Origin: Methylolobus aquaticus
GTDB taxonomy: Bacteria; Pseudomonadota; Gammaproteobacteria; Methylococcales; Methylococcaceae
Reading direction: 5' to 3'
DNA length: 64,000 nt
NCBI GenBank assembly: GCA_004168015.1
Contig: SEYW01000010.1
Coordinates: forward strand, 1 to 64,000
The translations under genes and the position numbers were made by a program. Numbering within the stretch: position 1 is the first letter of the stretch; each line of letters starts with the position of its first letter. Below the pieces are notes generated by a model. That model did not search any database. It saw only the letters and a list, made by a program, of their open reading frames with translations, and was not told the origin of the DNA. This document shows, in pieces, positions 1 to 11,885 of the stretch.

Positions 1-108
1 TTCGTGATCTTCGGCTGGTTGGCGCTGGCGGTGATGGGTACGTTGACCCAGACCTTCTACAGCTTCACCAAGCTGATCAAGAACGATCTGTGCCCTGACC
101 TGGCATAA
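1..108 (+). CDS. C-terminal end of a membrane protein (partial)
   Basis: The first 35 codons of the window are open and end in TAA at 106-108. The peptide begins with a hydrophobic stretch (FVIFGWLALAVMGTL) that can form one transmembrane helix and ends in a short polar tail (KLIKNDLCPDLA). A hairpin follows about 70 bases downstream. The gene begins outside the window, so its family cannot be recognised from this piece; it is probably an integral inner-membrane protein. Confidence 0.55.
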   Translation, partial: FVIFGWLALAVMGTLTQTFYSFTKLIKNDLCPDLA

Positions 109-176
109 GCGATTGTTCCGTGTCTGATCGCGCTGCGCGTCGAGCTCTTTGGCGGCGCGCATCGCGTTTGACGATG

Positions 177-211
177 GCCACTGTCGATGAAACGTCGGCA
201 GTGGCTTCGTT
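177..211 (+). terminator. Hairpin downstream of the partial membrane gene
   Basis: The arms GCCACTG (177-183) and CAGTGGC (199-205) are perfectly complementary, with extra CG pairing inside, and are followed by a short TTCGTT. The U-run is weak, so this is a probable rather than classical intrinsic terminator. Confidence 0.45.
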
Positions 212-345
212 AATCATATTCCGTTAAAGATTAGGCTTCGTCGACCGCATTTCATCCGCGGGCTGCGCTTTCGCAGCACGATCAGGGATACGGGCTGCAG
301 GCGAGCTGAAACGATCACACTAAACGCGTTGCGAGGGTTAATAAA

Positions 346-786
346 ATGGCGAGTGCAGTACCACCCAGCAGAAAACCGCACGTCAAATATTCGGGTTTGC
401 TTCTCATCGCTTTCATCGTCGGTTTGTACTTTTTCCAGAACAAGGCGGTGATGCCGTTTGTTGAGGGCGTCGTGGAATCGGATGCGTTCGACGCATCTCC
501 CGGCGAGATTGTGGAGAAAGATCGCAGCCAGCTCGCGCTATCGCACTGCGTCGAGTTCGTTCGCGACGATCTCGGGTTGGACCATGTCCTTCAATTCGGA
601 ACCGAGGAGTCGAAAGCCTGGGAAGTCGCTAGCGGCCGGTACCTCGTCAGCTCTTACGTTATCGAACAAGACGAATCTGGAAAGCAGGTTCGAAAGAATT
701 TCGCCTGCAACGTGCAATACACGGGCGGCGACGAAATGGATCAGAACAATTGGACCCTGCAGGGTCTGGACATACGCGAAAGCTGA
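346..786 (+). CDS. Hypothetical membrane-anchored protein
   Basis: A 146-residue protein with a basic N-terminus, one hydrophobic segment at about residues 16-31 (GLLLIAFIVGLYFF) and a soluble remainder, so it is probably a type II membrane protein or a secreted protein with an uncleaved anchor. The soluble part has two Cys residues (near 68 and 121) that could form a disulfide if the domain is periplasmic. I do not recognise the family. It stands alone, with a GC-rich hairpin just downstream at 808-839. The start was chosen because it directly precedes the membrane segment and lies after a purine-rich GAGGG. Confidence 0.6.
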   Translation: MASAVPPSRKPHVKYSGLLLIAFIVGLYFFQNKAVMPFVEGVVESDAFDASPGEIVEKDRSQLALSHCVEFVRDDLGLDHVLQFGTEESKAWEVASGRYLVSSYVIEQDESGKQVRKNFACNVQYTGGDEMDQNNWTLQGLDIRES

Positions 787-1109
787 TTCTTCGGGACAAT
801 GAATGGGGTGGCAGGCCTGTCTCCCGGCCGGCCTGTCACTCCACCCTCATGTCGGTGCATGAACTTGCCTGGTACGGGACATCACGGGTGACCGTGATCG
901 AGCGTGTTCAACGTCGCATCAAGCGACTAAAGTTTGATTGCACCGAAACCTGCGCCTTGTTAGGATCACGAGGCATTGGCTGTCGCACCTTGGGGCGGTC
1001 AAGGCGGATAGTGCGGATGTGACTTGCAGCTAAGTCCGGAGCGAAGCGCCGCTTCGACGCAGTCCCGGTAGCAGGCCGCTTTCGGAACGCTCTACGTCCT
1101 CAGGCGGCC
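787..1109. other. Intergenic region
   Basis: About 320 bases between two small membrane-protein reading frames. Apart from the hairpin at 808-839 and a short palindrome around 1043-1055 (GAAGCG/CGCTTC) I see no gene, tRNA or clear promoter here. Confidence 0.4.
808..839 (+). terminator. GC-rich hairpin after the 146-aa gene
   Basis: GTGGCAGGCC (808-817) pairs with GGCCTGTCAC (830-839), a ten-pair stem with one G-U pair, 22 bases after the upstream stop codon. There is no U-tract, so termination by this hairpin alone is uncertain. Confidence 0.35.
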
Positions 1110-1388
1110 ATGGAAGTAATAAAACAAAAATTATACCGCTGGTTGAAAATAGCCATCGGCGGCCCGCTCGGCATCCTGGCATGGAGTGTTTCGGGCGCCA
1201 GCGCGGTTGCTGTGTTAATCTGGGGAATCAAGACGGTCGCAATACCGCTGCTGATGCTGAAAACAGCGTCGTGGGGTATCTGGGGCATCGGTGTAATCAA
1301 GGAGTCGAAGACTCGCTCCGCCACGCCCTTCGAGCGGGATCTAGTCAACAAATCTTCACGCCGATCCAATTCGTCGGATTCCACGTAA
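1110..1388 (+). CDS. Possible small two-helix membrane protein
   Basis: A 92-codon frame starting at ATG 1110. It encodes a short basic/aromatic N-terminus (MEVIKQKLYRWLKIA), two hydrophobic segments at about residues 15-39 and 42-63, and a polar, Arg/Ser-rich tail. The first dozen codons are AT-rich against the surrounding GC-rich DNA, which is common at true starts. No family is recognised and no strong ribosome binding site is seen. A longer frame lies on the opposite strand here but looks like a shadow. Confidence 0.35.
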   Translation: MEVIKQKLYRWLKIAIGGPLGILAWSVSGASAVAVLIWGIKTVAIPLLMLKTASWGIWGIGVIKESKTRSATPFERDLVNKSSRRSNSSDST

Positions 1389-1541
1389 AACATCCGAACC
1401 GGCAGACCAGGGGCTGATCCATTCGAGTCCCCGGAGGCATGTCCGGGAGTGGTTTGCTCCACCCGGCGAATGCGGGCAGAATTGGTGGCTATTTTCCACC
1501 AGTCCCGAGTCGCCCCGAACCCCGTCATTCGCTCCAGATCG

Positions 1542-3692
1542 ATGTCGCGTCCCCCCACCCTGTTCAGTTATCGAAAATTTTGGGCCCAACGTTTTGGTAC
1601 GGCCTACCAACTGCCGATGACACGGCAGGAAATGGACGCGCTCCGCTGGGATGCCTGCGACATCATTCTGGTGACCGGCGACGCGTACGTCGATCACCCG
1701 AGCTTTGGCATGGCGCTTATCGGGCGTCTGCTCGAAGCTCAGGGTTTTCGTGTCGGCATCATCGCGCAACCGGACTGGCGGTCCGCCGCTGATTTTTCGA
1801 GACTCGGGCGACCCACGCTCTTTTTCGGGGTCACCGGCGGCAACATGGATTCCATGGTGAACCGCTACACCTCGGATCGCCGCCTGCGCTCCGATGATGC
1901 CTACACGCCCGACGGCCAAGCCGACGCCCGCCCTGACCGGTGCGTGACCGTCTATGCGCAGCGGTGCCGCGAAGCGTTCAAGGATGTGCCGATCATCCTC
2001 GGTGGCATCGAGGCCAGCCTGCGACGGGTCGCGCACTACGACTACTGGTCGGAGAAGGTGCGACGTTCGGTCCTCGTAGATGCCAAGGCCGACCTGCTCG
2101 TCTTCGGCAACGGCGAACGCCCGATCGTCGAGGTCGCGCACCGCCTGGCGGCTGGCGAAGCCGTCCGCAGCCTGACCGAGATTCGCGGGACGGCCGTCGT
2201 CCTGCCATGCGCGCCCGAGGGTTGGCGAATTCTCGAACCGGCCGCGCCACCGCCGGGCACGTTGGGGCCGGTTGCTACCGACCCCTACGCCGAGAAACCG
2301 GTCGCGTGCGCTACGGCATCTCCGGATGAGGGATCGCGCGAAGCGGTCATCCAGATCAAGCGGCGCCACCTCCGGACGGCGATCCGCCTGCCGGCCTATA
2401 CCGCGCTCAAGGACGACACGCTGCTGTACGCCCATGCGTCCCGTCTATTGCACCTCGAAACCAATCCGCATAATGCCCGCCCGCTGATTCAGCGGCATGG
2501 CGATCAGGAGGTGTGGGTCAATCCGCCCGCATTCCCCCTGGAAACCGCGGAAATGGACGGCGTCTACGAGCTGCCCTACAGCCGGATGCCGCACCGTTCT
2601 TACGGCAGCGCGCGGATCCCGGCGTTCGAGATGATCCAGCATTCGGTGACCATCATGCGGGGCTGTTTTGGTGGGTGTACCTTTTGCTCGATCACCGAAC
2701 ACGAAGGACGCATCATCCAGAATCGTTCGGAGGATTCGATCATCCGCGAGGTCGAGGCGGTCCGAGACACGTCGCCCGCGTTCACCGGCGTCATTTCGGA
2801 TCTGGGCGGCCCCACGGCCAACATGTACCGGCTGGCGTGCAAGAGCCCGGAAATCGAGCAGGCGTGCCGTCGGCTCTCCTGTGTCTACCCCGGAATCTGC
2901 CGGAATCTCAATACCGACCACGCACCGTTGATCCGGCTCTACCGGCGTGCGCGGGCCCTGCCCGGCATCAAGAAGATTCTGATCGCTTCGGGGCTGCGTT
3001 ACGACCTCGCGGTCACAGACCCGGAATATGTGAAGGAGTTGGTGACCCACCATGTCGGCGGTTACCTGAAGATCGCGCCGGAGCATACGGAATCCGGCCC
3101 GCTGTCCAAGATGATGAAGCCCGGTATCGGGTCTTATGACCGCTTCAAGTCGATGTTCGACCGCTACTCGCGTGAGGCTGGCAAGGAGCAATACCTGATC
3201 CCCTATTTCATTGCGGCGCACCCCGGCACACGGGACGAGGACATGCTCGAACTGGCGTTGTGGCTCAAGCGCAATGGCTTTCGAGCCGATCAGGTTCAGG
3301 CGTTCCTGCCGTCACCCATGGCCATGGCGACGGCCATGTACCGATCCGGCAAGAACCCACTGCACCGGATTTCATCCGATAGCGAGTCGGTCTACGTGCC
3401 GCGCGGCCACCGACAGCGGCGGCTGCACAAGGCCTTTTTGCGCTACCACGACCCCAAAAATTGGCCGCTCCTGCGCGACGCACTGCGGCGGATGGGTCGA
3501 GCGGACCTGATCGGCAACGGCCAGCGACAATTGATTCCCGCCTGGCAGCCTGCGGAGCCAGGCAACGCGTCAGCGGCGCCGCGCGGATCCAAACAGCCGT
3601 TCCGCACGCAACACACAGGCCTCCCGGACCGCGTCAGATCGAACAAGAAAGGCGCCGGCCGACACCGCACCGGAACCACCCGCCCCCGTTAG
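1542..3692 (+). CDS. YgiQ family radical SAM protein
   Basis: A 716-residue protein that aligns by eye with E. coli YgiQ over its whole length. The N-terminal cobalamin-binding-like domain carries [13 protein letters not shown] and the run GITAQPDW-like [10 protein letters not shown]. The radical SAM core has the CX3CX2C motif at Cys375, Cys379 and Cys382 ([11 protein letters not shown]), which binds the 4Fe-4S cluster and S-adenosylmethionine. Further YgiQ-type blocks are [21 protein letters not shown] and [10 protein letters not shown]. The substrate of the family is not established to my knowledge. The frame is open upstream to 1449, but ATG 1542 ([14 protein letters not shown]) matches the family's usual start. 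The last 60 residues are basic and low-complexity, as in homologues. Confidence 0.93.
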   Translation: MSRPPTLFSYRKFWAQRFGTAYQLPMTRQEMDALRWDACDIILVTGDAYVDHPSFGMALIGRLLEAQGFRVGIIAQPDWRSAADFSRLGRPTLFFGVTGGNMDSMVNRYTSDRRLRSDDAYTPDGQADARPDRCVTVYAQRCREAFKDVPIILGGIEASLRRVAHYDYWSEKVRRSVLVDAKADLLVFGNGERPIVEVAHRLAAGEAVRSLTEIRGTAVVLPCAPEGWRILEPAAPPPGTLGPVATDPYAEKPVACATASPDEGSREAVIQIKRRHLRTAIRLPAYTALKDDTLLYAHASRLLHLETNPHNARPLIQRHGDQEVWVNPPAFPLETAEMDGVYELPYSRMPHRSYGSARIPAFEMIQHSVTIMRGCFGGCTFCSITEHEGRIIQNRSEDSIIREVEAVRDTSPAFTGVISDLGGPTANMYRLACKSPEIEQACRRLSCVYPGICRNLNTDHAPLIRLYRRARALPGIKKILIASGLRYDLAVTDPEYVKELVTHHVGGYLKIAPEHTESGPLSKMMKPGIGSYDRFKSMFDRYSREAGKEQYLIPYFIAAHPGTRDEDMLELALWLKRNGFRADQVQAFLPSPMAMATAMYRSGKNPLHRISSDSESVYVPRGHRQRRLHKAFLRYHDPKNWPLLRDALRRMGRADLIGNGQRQLIPAWQPAEPGNASAAPRGSKQPFRTQHTGLPDRVRSNKKGAGRHRTGTTRPR

Positions 3693-3758
3693 CCCCCTGA
3701 AAGTCCCCGCAGGGCGCCCCCGCCGGGAGCACCCAACAATAGAAGAGGATTACCCTGC

Positions 3759-6283
<2,525 letters not shown>

Positions 6284-6310
6284 CCGATCCACCGCCTTCC
6301 CGCGCATTTC

Positions 6311-7885
6311 ATGTCCAATATTCATCAGCACCGTATCCTCATCCTCGATTTCGGTTCGCAGTACACCCAGTTGATCGCCCGCCGCGTGCGCGAAATCGGT
6401 GTCTACTGCGAAATCCATGGCCACGCCACCAGCGACGCGGCGATACGCGAATTTTCCCCGCGCGGCATCATCCTGTCGGGCGGTCCCGAAACCGTGCTCG
6501 GTGCCGACGCCCCGCGCGCCGCTGACGCCGTTTTCGACCTCGGCGTTCCCGTGCTTGGCATCTGCTACGGCATGCAGACCATGGCCCAGCAACTCGGGGG
6601 TACCGTCGAGGCCGCGGCCCACCGCGAATTCGGGTATGCGCAGGTGCGCGCCCGTGGGCACTCGACTCTGCTGCGCGACATCGAGGACCACGCGACCGTC
6701 GAAGGCTACGGCCTGCTCGACGTCTGGATGAGCCATGGCGATCAGGTCACGGCCTTACCGCCCGGCTTCAAGCTGATCGCCAGCACCGACACCGCGCCCA
6801 TCGCCGGTATGGCCGATGGGGCGCGGGGTTTCTACGGTTTGCAATTCCACCCGGAAGTCACGCACACGCGCCAAGGGAAACGCCTGCTCGAACGCTTCAT
6901 CAAGGAAATCTGCGCCTGCGACACCTTATGGACCGCCCGCAACATCGTCGACGACAGCGTCCGCACGATCTGTGAACGCGTCGGCGACGACCAGGTCATC
7001 CTGGGCCTGTCCGGCGGCGTCGATTCATCCGTCGTTGCGGCCTTGCTGCACAAGGCGATCGGCGATCGCCTCGTCTGCGTTTTCGTCGATACCGGTTTGC
7101 TGCGCCTGAATGAAGGCGATCAGGTCATGGCGACCTTCGCCCAGCACATGGGGGTGCGCGTCGACCGCGTCGACGCCGAGGAGACCTTTCTCTCGGCGCT
7201 GGCCGGGGTGGAGGACCCGGAGCAGAAGCGAAAAATCATCGGCCGCCTTTTCGTCGAAATCTTTGAAGCCGAATCCGCCAAATTCGAGACGGCGCGCTGG
7301 CTCGCTCAGGGCACGATTTATCCGGACGTGATCGAATCGGCCGGCACGCCGTCCGGCGGCGCGCACGTGATCAAGTCGCACCACAATGTCGGCGGTCTGC
7401 CCGAGCGGATGAACTTCAAGCTGCTCGAACCGCTGCGCGAACTCTTCAAGGACGAGGTCCGCCAGGTCGGTCTGGAACTCGGGCTGCCCTACGACATGGT
7501 ATTCCGACACCCTTTTCCCGGACCCGGCCTTGGCGTCCGCATCCTCGGCGAGGTCCGGAAGGAGTATGCCGACCTGCTGCGCCGTGCCGATGCGATCTTC
7601 ATCGAGGAACTCGTCAAACACGACCTCTATGCCAAGGTGAGCCAGGCCTTCGCGGTGTTTCTGCCGGTGAAATCCGTTGCCGTCATGGGTGACGGCCGGC
7701 GCTACGACTATGTGATCGCGCTGCGCGCGGTCGAAACCATAGATTTCATGACCGCGCATTGGGCCCATCTGCCCTACGAATTCCTCGACATCGTCTCGCG
7801 CCGGATCATTAACGAAACCCCCGGTATTTCCCGGGTTACCTACGACATTTCCGGAAAGCCGCCGGCGACAATCGAGTGGGAATAG
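6311..7885 (+). CDS. guaA: GMP synthase (glutamine-hydrolysing)
   Basis: GuaA converts XMP to GMP using ATP and ammonia from glutamine. The 524-residue protein has an N-terminal class I glutamine amidotransferase domain with nucleophile Cys85 in LGICYGMQ and the His/Glu of [10 protein letters not shown]. It then has the ATP-pyrophosphatase domain with the P-loop [10 protein letters not shown] and the C-terminal dimerisation domain ending in ATIEWE. It follows guaB closely and overlaps the tadA start by ten bases, suggesting translational coupling of the three genes. Confidence 0.97.
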   Translation: MSNIHQHRILILDFGSQYTQLIARRVREIGVYCEIHGHATSDAAIREFSPRGIILSGGPETVLGADAPRAADAVFDLGVPVLGICYGMQTMAQQLGGTVEAAAHREFGYAQVRARGHSTLLRDIEDHATVEGYGLLDVWMSHGDQVTALPPGFKLIASTDTAPIAGMADGARGFYGLQFHPEVTHTRQGKRLLERFIKEICACDTLWTARNIVDDSVRTICERVGDDQVILGLSGGVDSSVVAALLHKAIGDRLVCVFVDTGLLRLNEGDQVMATFAQHMGVRVDRVDAEETFLSALAGVEDPEQKRKIIGRLFVEIFEAESAKFETARWLAQGTIYPDVIESAGTPSGGAHVIKSHHNVGGLPERMNFKLLEPLRELFKDEVRQVGLELGLPYDMVFRHPFPGPGLGVRILGEVRKEYADLLRRADAIFIEELVKHDLYAKVSQAFAVFLPVKSVAVMGDGRRYDYVIALRAVETIDFMTAHWAHLPYEFLDIVSRRIINETPGISRVTYDISGKPPATIEWE

Positions 7886-8358
7886 GCATTCCGGTTTCGT
7901 CCCCGGTCGAAACGGATGACGAATTGTGGATGGCCCGAGCGCTCGAACTCGCGCGCTGCGCCGAGGCCCTGGGTGAGGTTCCGGTGGGCGCGGTACTGGT
8001 CAGGGACGGCCGGGCCATCGCCGAGGGATTCAATACACCGATCCGGCTCTCCGATCCCACCGCCCACGCCGAAATCGTCGCGCTGCGCGAAGGCGGCCGG
8101 CGCGAGGGCAATTACCGGCTCGTCGGTTGCACACTCTATGTGACGCTGGAGCCCTGCGTCATGTGCATGGGCGCCATTCTGAATGCCCGGCTGGAGCGCC
8201 TCGTCTTCGGCGCGACGGATCCGCTGCGCGGCGCCGTCTGCAGCCAGTTGCAACTGACCGACGCAAGCTTCGCGAATCACCGCGTCGCGTACCGCGGCGG
8301 GGTCCTGGCCGAAGCTTGCGGGCAGGTGCTCAGGAATTTCTTTCAGACCCGGAGATAG
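7876..8358 (+). CDS. tadA: tRNA-specific adenosine deaminase (A34 to inosine)
   Basis: TadA deaminates the wobble adenosine of tRNA-Arg(ACG). The protein shows the zinc deaminase signature HAE (His64, Glu66) and PCVMC (Cys94, Cys97), plus TadA blocks EVPVGAVLV and [15 protein letters not shown]. Length is 160 residues from GTG 7876, which lies inside the last codons of guaA. An internal ATG at 7930 would lack part of the first helix, so the GTG is preferred. The gene ends guaBA and converges on the minus-strand ABC permease gene. Confidence 0.93.
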   Translation: MGIGIPVSSPVETDDELWMARALELARCAEALGEVPVGAVLVRDGRAIAEGFNTPIRLSDPTAHAEIVALREGGRREGNYRLVGCTLYVTLEPCVMCMGAILNARLERLVFGATDPLRGAVCSQLQLTDASFANHRVAYRGGVLAEACGQVLRNFFQTRR

Positions 8359-8400
8359 CTTCCCCGGACTCGTACTACACGCCGCGGACGCCGGCCGGCA

Positions 8401-9198
8401 CTACTCTCCCATCTGCAATAACAAACCGCGCTTCCGGGCGATGTGAAAGCCCAGCAACAGCACGCCCACGCCCAGCCCGAGATAGGTCACGTTCAGACCC
8501 ACGGCGGCCCAGAAATGATCCGCAGAAAAATGGTGTTCCTGCATCGTTGCCCGCATGCCTTCGAAAACATGCGCGGAGGGCAGCGATAGAGCAATACCCT
8601 GCAACCAGTCCGGCAGCGTCGAGATCGGATAGTAGATTCCGCTCAGCGGCGCGAAGGCGAAGATGATTGCCCAGGCCAGGCCTTCCGCCCCCAGGCCCCA
8701 GCGCAGCACCATCGCAACGACCATCAGCCCGATGGACCAGCCCATGACGATCAGGTTCACGAAAAATGCGAGCAGCGGCAACCCCAGGTCGAAGATCGAG
8801 TACTCGTACAGGAGGATTGCCAGTCCGGCTGCGGCCCCGACGCCGATCAACGTCCGCAGCATGCTGATGACCAGCAACGCCAGTATCAGTTCGATCGGCC
8901 GCAATGGGCTGACGAACAGATTGCCCAGATTGCGCGAATACATCTCCTCGAAGAAGGGCAGCGCAACCCCGAGTTGCGCGCGAAACAGCACATCCCACAA
9001 CAGCACGGCAGCGATCAGCAATCCCGACGCCTCGGCTAGCCAATTCCCCTGTCCGACTAGGAATTTGCTGATCAGTCCCCACAAGATCATCTGCACGGTT
9101 GGCCAATAGGCCAGCTCCAGCAAGCGCGGCCATGAGCTCTGCATCAGGTACAGGTACCGGACGATCAGGGCCAACACCCTGCGGCTGGCGCCAATCAT
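8401..9198 (-). CDS. ABC-2 type exporter permease
   Basis: A 265-residue integral membrane protein with about six hydrophobic segments, the layout of ABC-2 permeases (DrrB/NodJ/TagG type). The ABC-2 landmark is the run around EEMYSRNLGNLFVSPLRPIELIL before the second half of the protein, followed by the PISTLPDWLQGIALSLP region. Its ATG overlaps the stop codon of the upstream ATPase gene by four bases, so the two subunits are translationally coupled. The substrate is unknown; the neighbouring CapK-like ligase suggests an acylated or polysaccharide-like product. Confidence 0.87.
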   Translation of the reverse strand: MIGASRRVLALIVRYLYLMQSSWPRLLELAYWPTVQMILWGLISKFLVGQGNWLAEASGLLIAAVLLWDVLFRAQLGVALPFFEEMYSRNLGNLFVSPLRPIELILALLVISMLRTLIGVGAAAGLAILLYEYSIFDLGLPLLAFFVNLIVMGWSIGLMVVAMVLRWGLGAEGLAWAIIFAFAPLSGIYYPISTLPDWLQGIALSLPSAHVFEGMRATMQEHHFSADHFWAAVGLNVTYLGLGVGVLLLGFHIARKRGLLLQMGE

Positions 9199-9947
9199 CG
9201 CGCTGCTCCCTCAGCTTGGCGTTCATCGCCGCGCGCAATATCGATGAAGACTTCCTCCAGATTGGACCGTCCATAGCGCTGCAGCAACGAGGCGGGCGTG
9301 CCACGGTCAACGATGCGCCCCGTTCTCAGCATGACGACATCGTCGCAGAGCCGCTCGACCTCGAACATATTGTGCGATGCGAGCAGCACCGTGGCTCCGG
9401 TTCGGCGTTGGTAGTCGCTGAGCCAGCCGCGGACGCGGTCCGCCGAGGCCGGATCCAGGGATGCCGTCGGTTCGTCCATCAGCAGCACCCGCGGCTCGTT
9501 GATCAGCGACTTCGCCAGCGATACGCGGGTCTTCTGTCCCGCCGACAGGGAACCGTACTTGCGCTGCCAGATTTCATCGAGATCGAAGGTCCGCGCCACT
9601 TCGCGCAGGCGCTCGCGCCGGCGACGGATGCCGTACAGGCGAGCGTAAACGTCGAGGTTTTGCGCCACCGTCAGCCGGTGCGGGAGATCCACATAAGGCG
9701 ACGTGAAATTCATTGAGGGCAGCACGGCATGCCTATGCCGGATCACATCCGTGCCGAGGATCCGCACCTCCCCGGAGGTGGGCAATAGCAACCCCAGCAG
9801 TATCGATAGCGTGGTCGTCTTGCCGGCGCCGTTGCCGCCGAGCAGGGCACAGGTCCCTCCTGATGGCACGTTGAACGAAATACCATCCACTGCATTGACG
9901 TGCTTATACCGCTTTCGCAGTTCGCGCACGATGATCGCGTGTTCCAT
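9195..9947 (-). CDS. ABC transporter ATP-binding protein (ABC-2 exporter)
   Basis: A 250-residue ATPase with Walker A GGNGAGKTT near residues 37-45, the signature LSAGQ, Walker B VLLMDEP and the H-loop ASHNM. The architecture matches ABC-2 exporter ATPases such as DrrA or CcmA. GTG 9950 is directly upstream of ATG 9947 and could also be used. It lies about 30 bases downstream of the CapK-like gene and overlaps the permease gene. The predicted complex is two ATPases plus two permeases in the inner membrane. Confidence 0.93.
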   Translation of the reverse strand: MEHAIIVRELRKRYKHVNAVDGISFNVPSGGTCALLGGNGAGKTTTLSILLGLLLPTSGEVRILGTDVIRHRHAVLPSMNFTSPYVDLPHRLTVAQNLDVYARLYGIRRRRERLREVARTFDLDEIWQRKYGSLSAGQKTRVSLAKSLINEPRVLLMDEPTASLDPASADRVRGWLSDYQRRTGATVLLASHNMFEVERLCDDVVMLRTGRIVDRGTPASLLQRYGRSNLEEVFIDIARGDERQAEGAAR

Positions 9948-9977
9948 CACGGCTCCAACGTTCTCCCTTTTAGCGGC

Positions 9978-11450
9978 TCAGCGGCGCGTGTAACGGTGCT
10001 TCACTCCGGCAGGAAAGTACTCCGGGTCTTCGAAGCTTCGAAGCGTCACCGTCGGCCATTGTCGTTCGAGCGGGACGTAGTTGGCAAACTCGCTGTTGAT
10101 CCGCCGCAGTTCGCCCTGGACCGACCCGGCGAGCCCGGCAACATCGACGGCAGCGGGATCGATGCCCGGCGCAAGCTCGACGACCAGGCTGAGGAAAGTG
10201 TCGCCCGTTGCGGCTTCGGGGACCTGCAACACGAACTTGCCGGTCAACCACCTGGCGAATTCCGGGGCTTCCAGGCCGACCGTGACGTTCTCGGGGTAGA
10301 TATTGGCGCCGTAAAACGACACGGTGAAGTCCCCTCGGCCGAAGACATAGACGAAGGGCAACGGGCGCGCCGACCCATCCGCAGGAAAACCGAAGTCTTC
10401 GAGCAGCGGTGCGCCAAAGTCGCTGAGCCGGGCCCGCATCTCGTCGAAACCGACCAGGCCACCGCGGTCGGCAATATGGTATCGGACCAGCGGTACGCCA
10501 CCGTCGCCGGTCACGACCAGGGTGTTGTCGTAGGTCTCGAAATAGCGGCTGACTGGATCGTATTGCACCAGCGTCGGAAGTCGCGACTCCCCGAACAACT
10601 CCCGGGCAGCAGCGGGATTCGCCGCAAAAAAGCGGCGGATCGCGATGCTCAGCGGCGTCTCGTTGCCCAGCACACCCCCGTCAGCGGTGCCGTAGAGCGA
10701 CGCAGTGGATCGGCACGGGTCGACTCCACCCGCGCGGGCACAGACCAAGGCGCGCCACTCCTCGCTGAACACTTCGCCCGCGAATACCATCCGGATGTTG
10801 TACGCGGCCCAGTCGACCCCCGCGGCCTTGCCGGCATCGAGCACATCCTTCACAAAGGGCGGATAGCCCAGCAATACCGTCTGGTCGAAATGCGGTGCCA
10901 GTTCCTCGACGACCCGGAAAATCTCATCCTTCTTGTTGCCGGGTGTCGCGACGGTGATCGGATAACCCTTCTGTGCGAGGAGCCAGAGGCAGGAGGTGGT
11001 GTAGATACCGCCGACCCAGTTGCCCAGCGCGAAGCAGACGATCGCCAAGGTGCGACGCCGGTGCGCGTCGAAGCCGTCTCTGAAGACCTGTTCGAAACGT
11101 ACGGCAACGTCGTGCTCCAGCGCAGCGGAACGCGGCCAGAATGTGGGACGCCCCGTGGACCCGGTGGATACCGCGACCCGATCGAAGACGTTCAACTCAC
11201 CGCCCCAGCAGCGCGCGGGCAGCGGGTAGCGCTGCATGTAGCCCGGCTTCGTCATCAGCGGCAGCCGCGCAAAGTCTGCGTCCGTGCGCGGCGCGGTGGG
11301 ATCCACACCGTGGCTGCGCAGAAACTCCCGGTAGGCCGGCACCTTGTCGATGGCGGCGGCCGCCAGTGCCGCCGCCCCGGCAGCGCCCGCGCTCTCGGTA
11401 TGACCCGCAAGCATTGCGTCGAGCGACTCGGTCAGAAAGGTGCTGGGCAT
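9978..11450 (-). CDS. CapK / phenylacetate-CoA ligase-like adenylating enzyme
   Basis: A protein of about 490 residues related to the PaaK/CapK branch of the ANL adenylate-forming family. The phosphate-loop motif STGSTGRPT is clear, and later blocks include VVTGDGGVPLVRYHIADRGG, equivalent to the A8 hinge region of PaaK-like enzymes. Members activate a carboxylate as acyl-AMP and transfer it to CoA or another acceptor. The frame is open to ATG 11477, but ATG 11450 has the better-placed AGGA. It is the first gene of an apparent three-gene unit with an ABC-2 exporter, so its product may be exported or may modify the exported molecule. The substrate cannot be read from the sequence. Confidence 0.8.
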   Translation of the reverse strand: MPSTFLTESLDAMLAGHTESAGAAGAAALAAAAIDKVPAYREFLRSHGVDPTAPRTDADFARLPLMTKPGYMQRYPLPARCWGGELNVFDRVAVSTGSTGRPTFWPRSAALEHDVAVRFEQVFRDGFDAHRRRTLAIVCFALGNWVGGIYTTSCLWLLAQKGYPITVATPGNKKDEIFRVVEELAPHFDQTVLLGYPPFVKDVLDAGKAAGVDWAAYNIRMVFAGEVFSEEWRALVCARAGGVDPCRSTASLYGTADGGVLGNETPLSIAIRRFFAANPAAARELFGESRLPTLVQYDPVSRYFETYDNTLVVTGDGGVPLVRYHIADRGGLVGFDEMRARLSDFGAPLLEDFGFPADGSARPLPFVYVFGRGDFTVSFYGANIYPENVTVGLEAPEFARWLTGKFVLQVPEAATGDTFLSLVVELAPGIDPAAVDVAGLAGSVQGELRRINSEFANYVPLERQWPTVTLRSFEDPEYFPAGVKHRYTRR

Positions 11451-11885
11451 TGCGATCGCCGTCCTGAGAACTGCCATGGTCCGGACATCGTCTGTCGGCG
11501 GGCCGCCATTCCATTACCGACATTCGGAGAAAACCAAAGCGGTAGCAGAAGAAAACGCCAAGGTTCCCGGAGCGGAAGATTGTATCTCATCCGTCGAACC
11601 ACACTCAGCGCGCGAGGTATCGAGCTCATGGCGCTGCATAGCTCGCGCGCCAGCGCAAGAGCCTGCCCTATCGGCGGGCGAAGTTGCAACCCGCACATCG
11701 GCGTCGACGCCTTTTGCGTTAAACTTGTGTCCCGCTTGAGAGGTCGACGTGTCCAGGGCCGGACGGACTTCCCATCGATCATCAAGCGGCATCGAAGCTA
11801 CGTGGCCCCGCGTCGGCACCATCGCCCCTTTAGGGCGGATACCCCCTTAGACGGTCCCATCAATGCCTTCCTGTTCCTGAAGAAG
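11451..11885. other. Divergent intergenic region with a candidate -10 box
   Basis: About 430 bases between the minus-strand ligase gene and the plus-strand acidic/basic protein gene. On the minus strand a TACAAT hexamer (11579-11584) could be the -10 element of the ligase operon, but no convincing -35 is seen at the right distance. No RNA gene is recognised. Confidence 0.3.

Noticed and set aside
1100-1558. Minus-strand 152-codon frame
   Set aside because: No signal, domain or ribosome site, and it overlaps the N-terminal region of ygiQ; judged a shadow.
9900-11885. Upstream two thirds of a very long plus-strand open frame ending at 13076
   Set aside because: It is antisense to the CapK-like ligase and ABC ATPase genes and lacks any recognisable domain; only the part from 11886 has a signal peptide and composition of its own.
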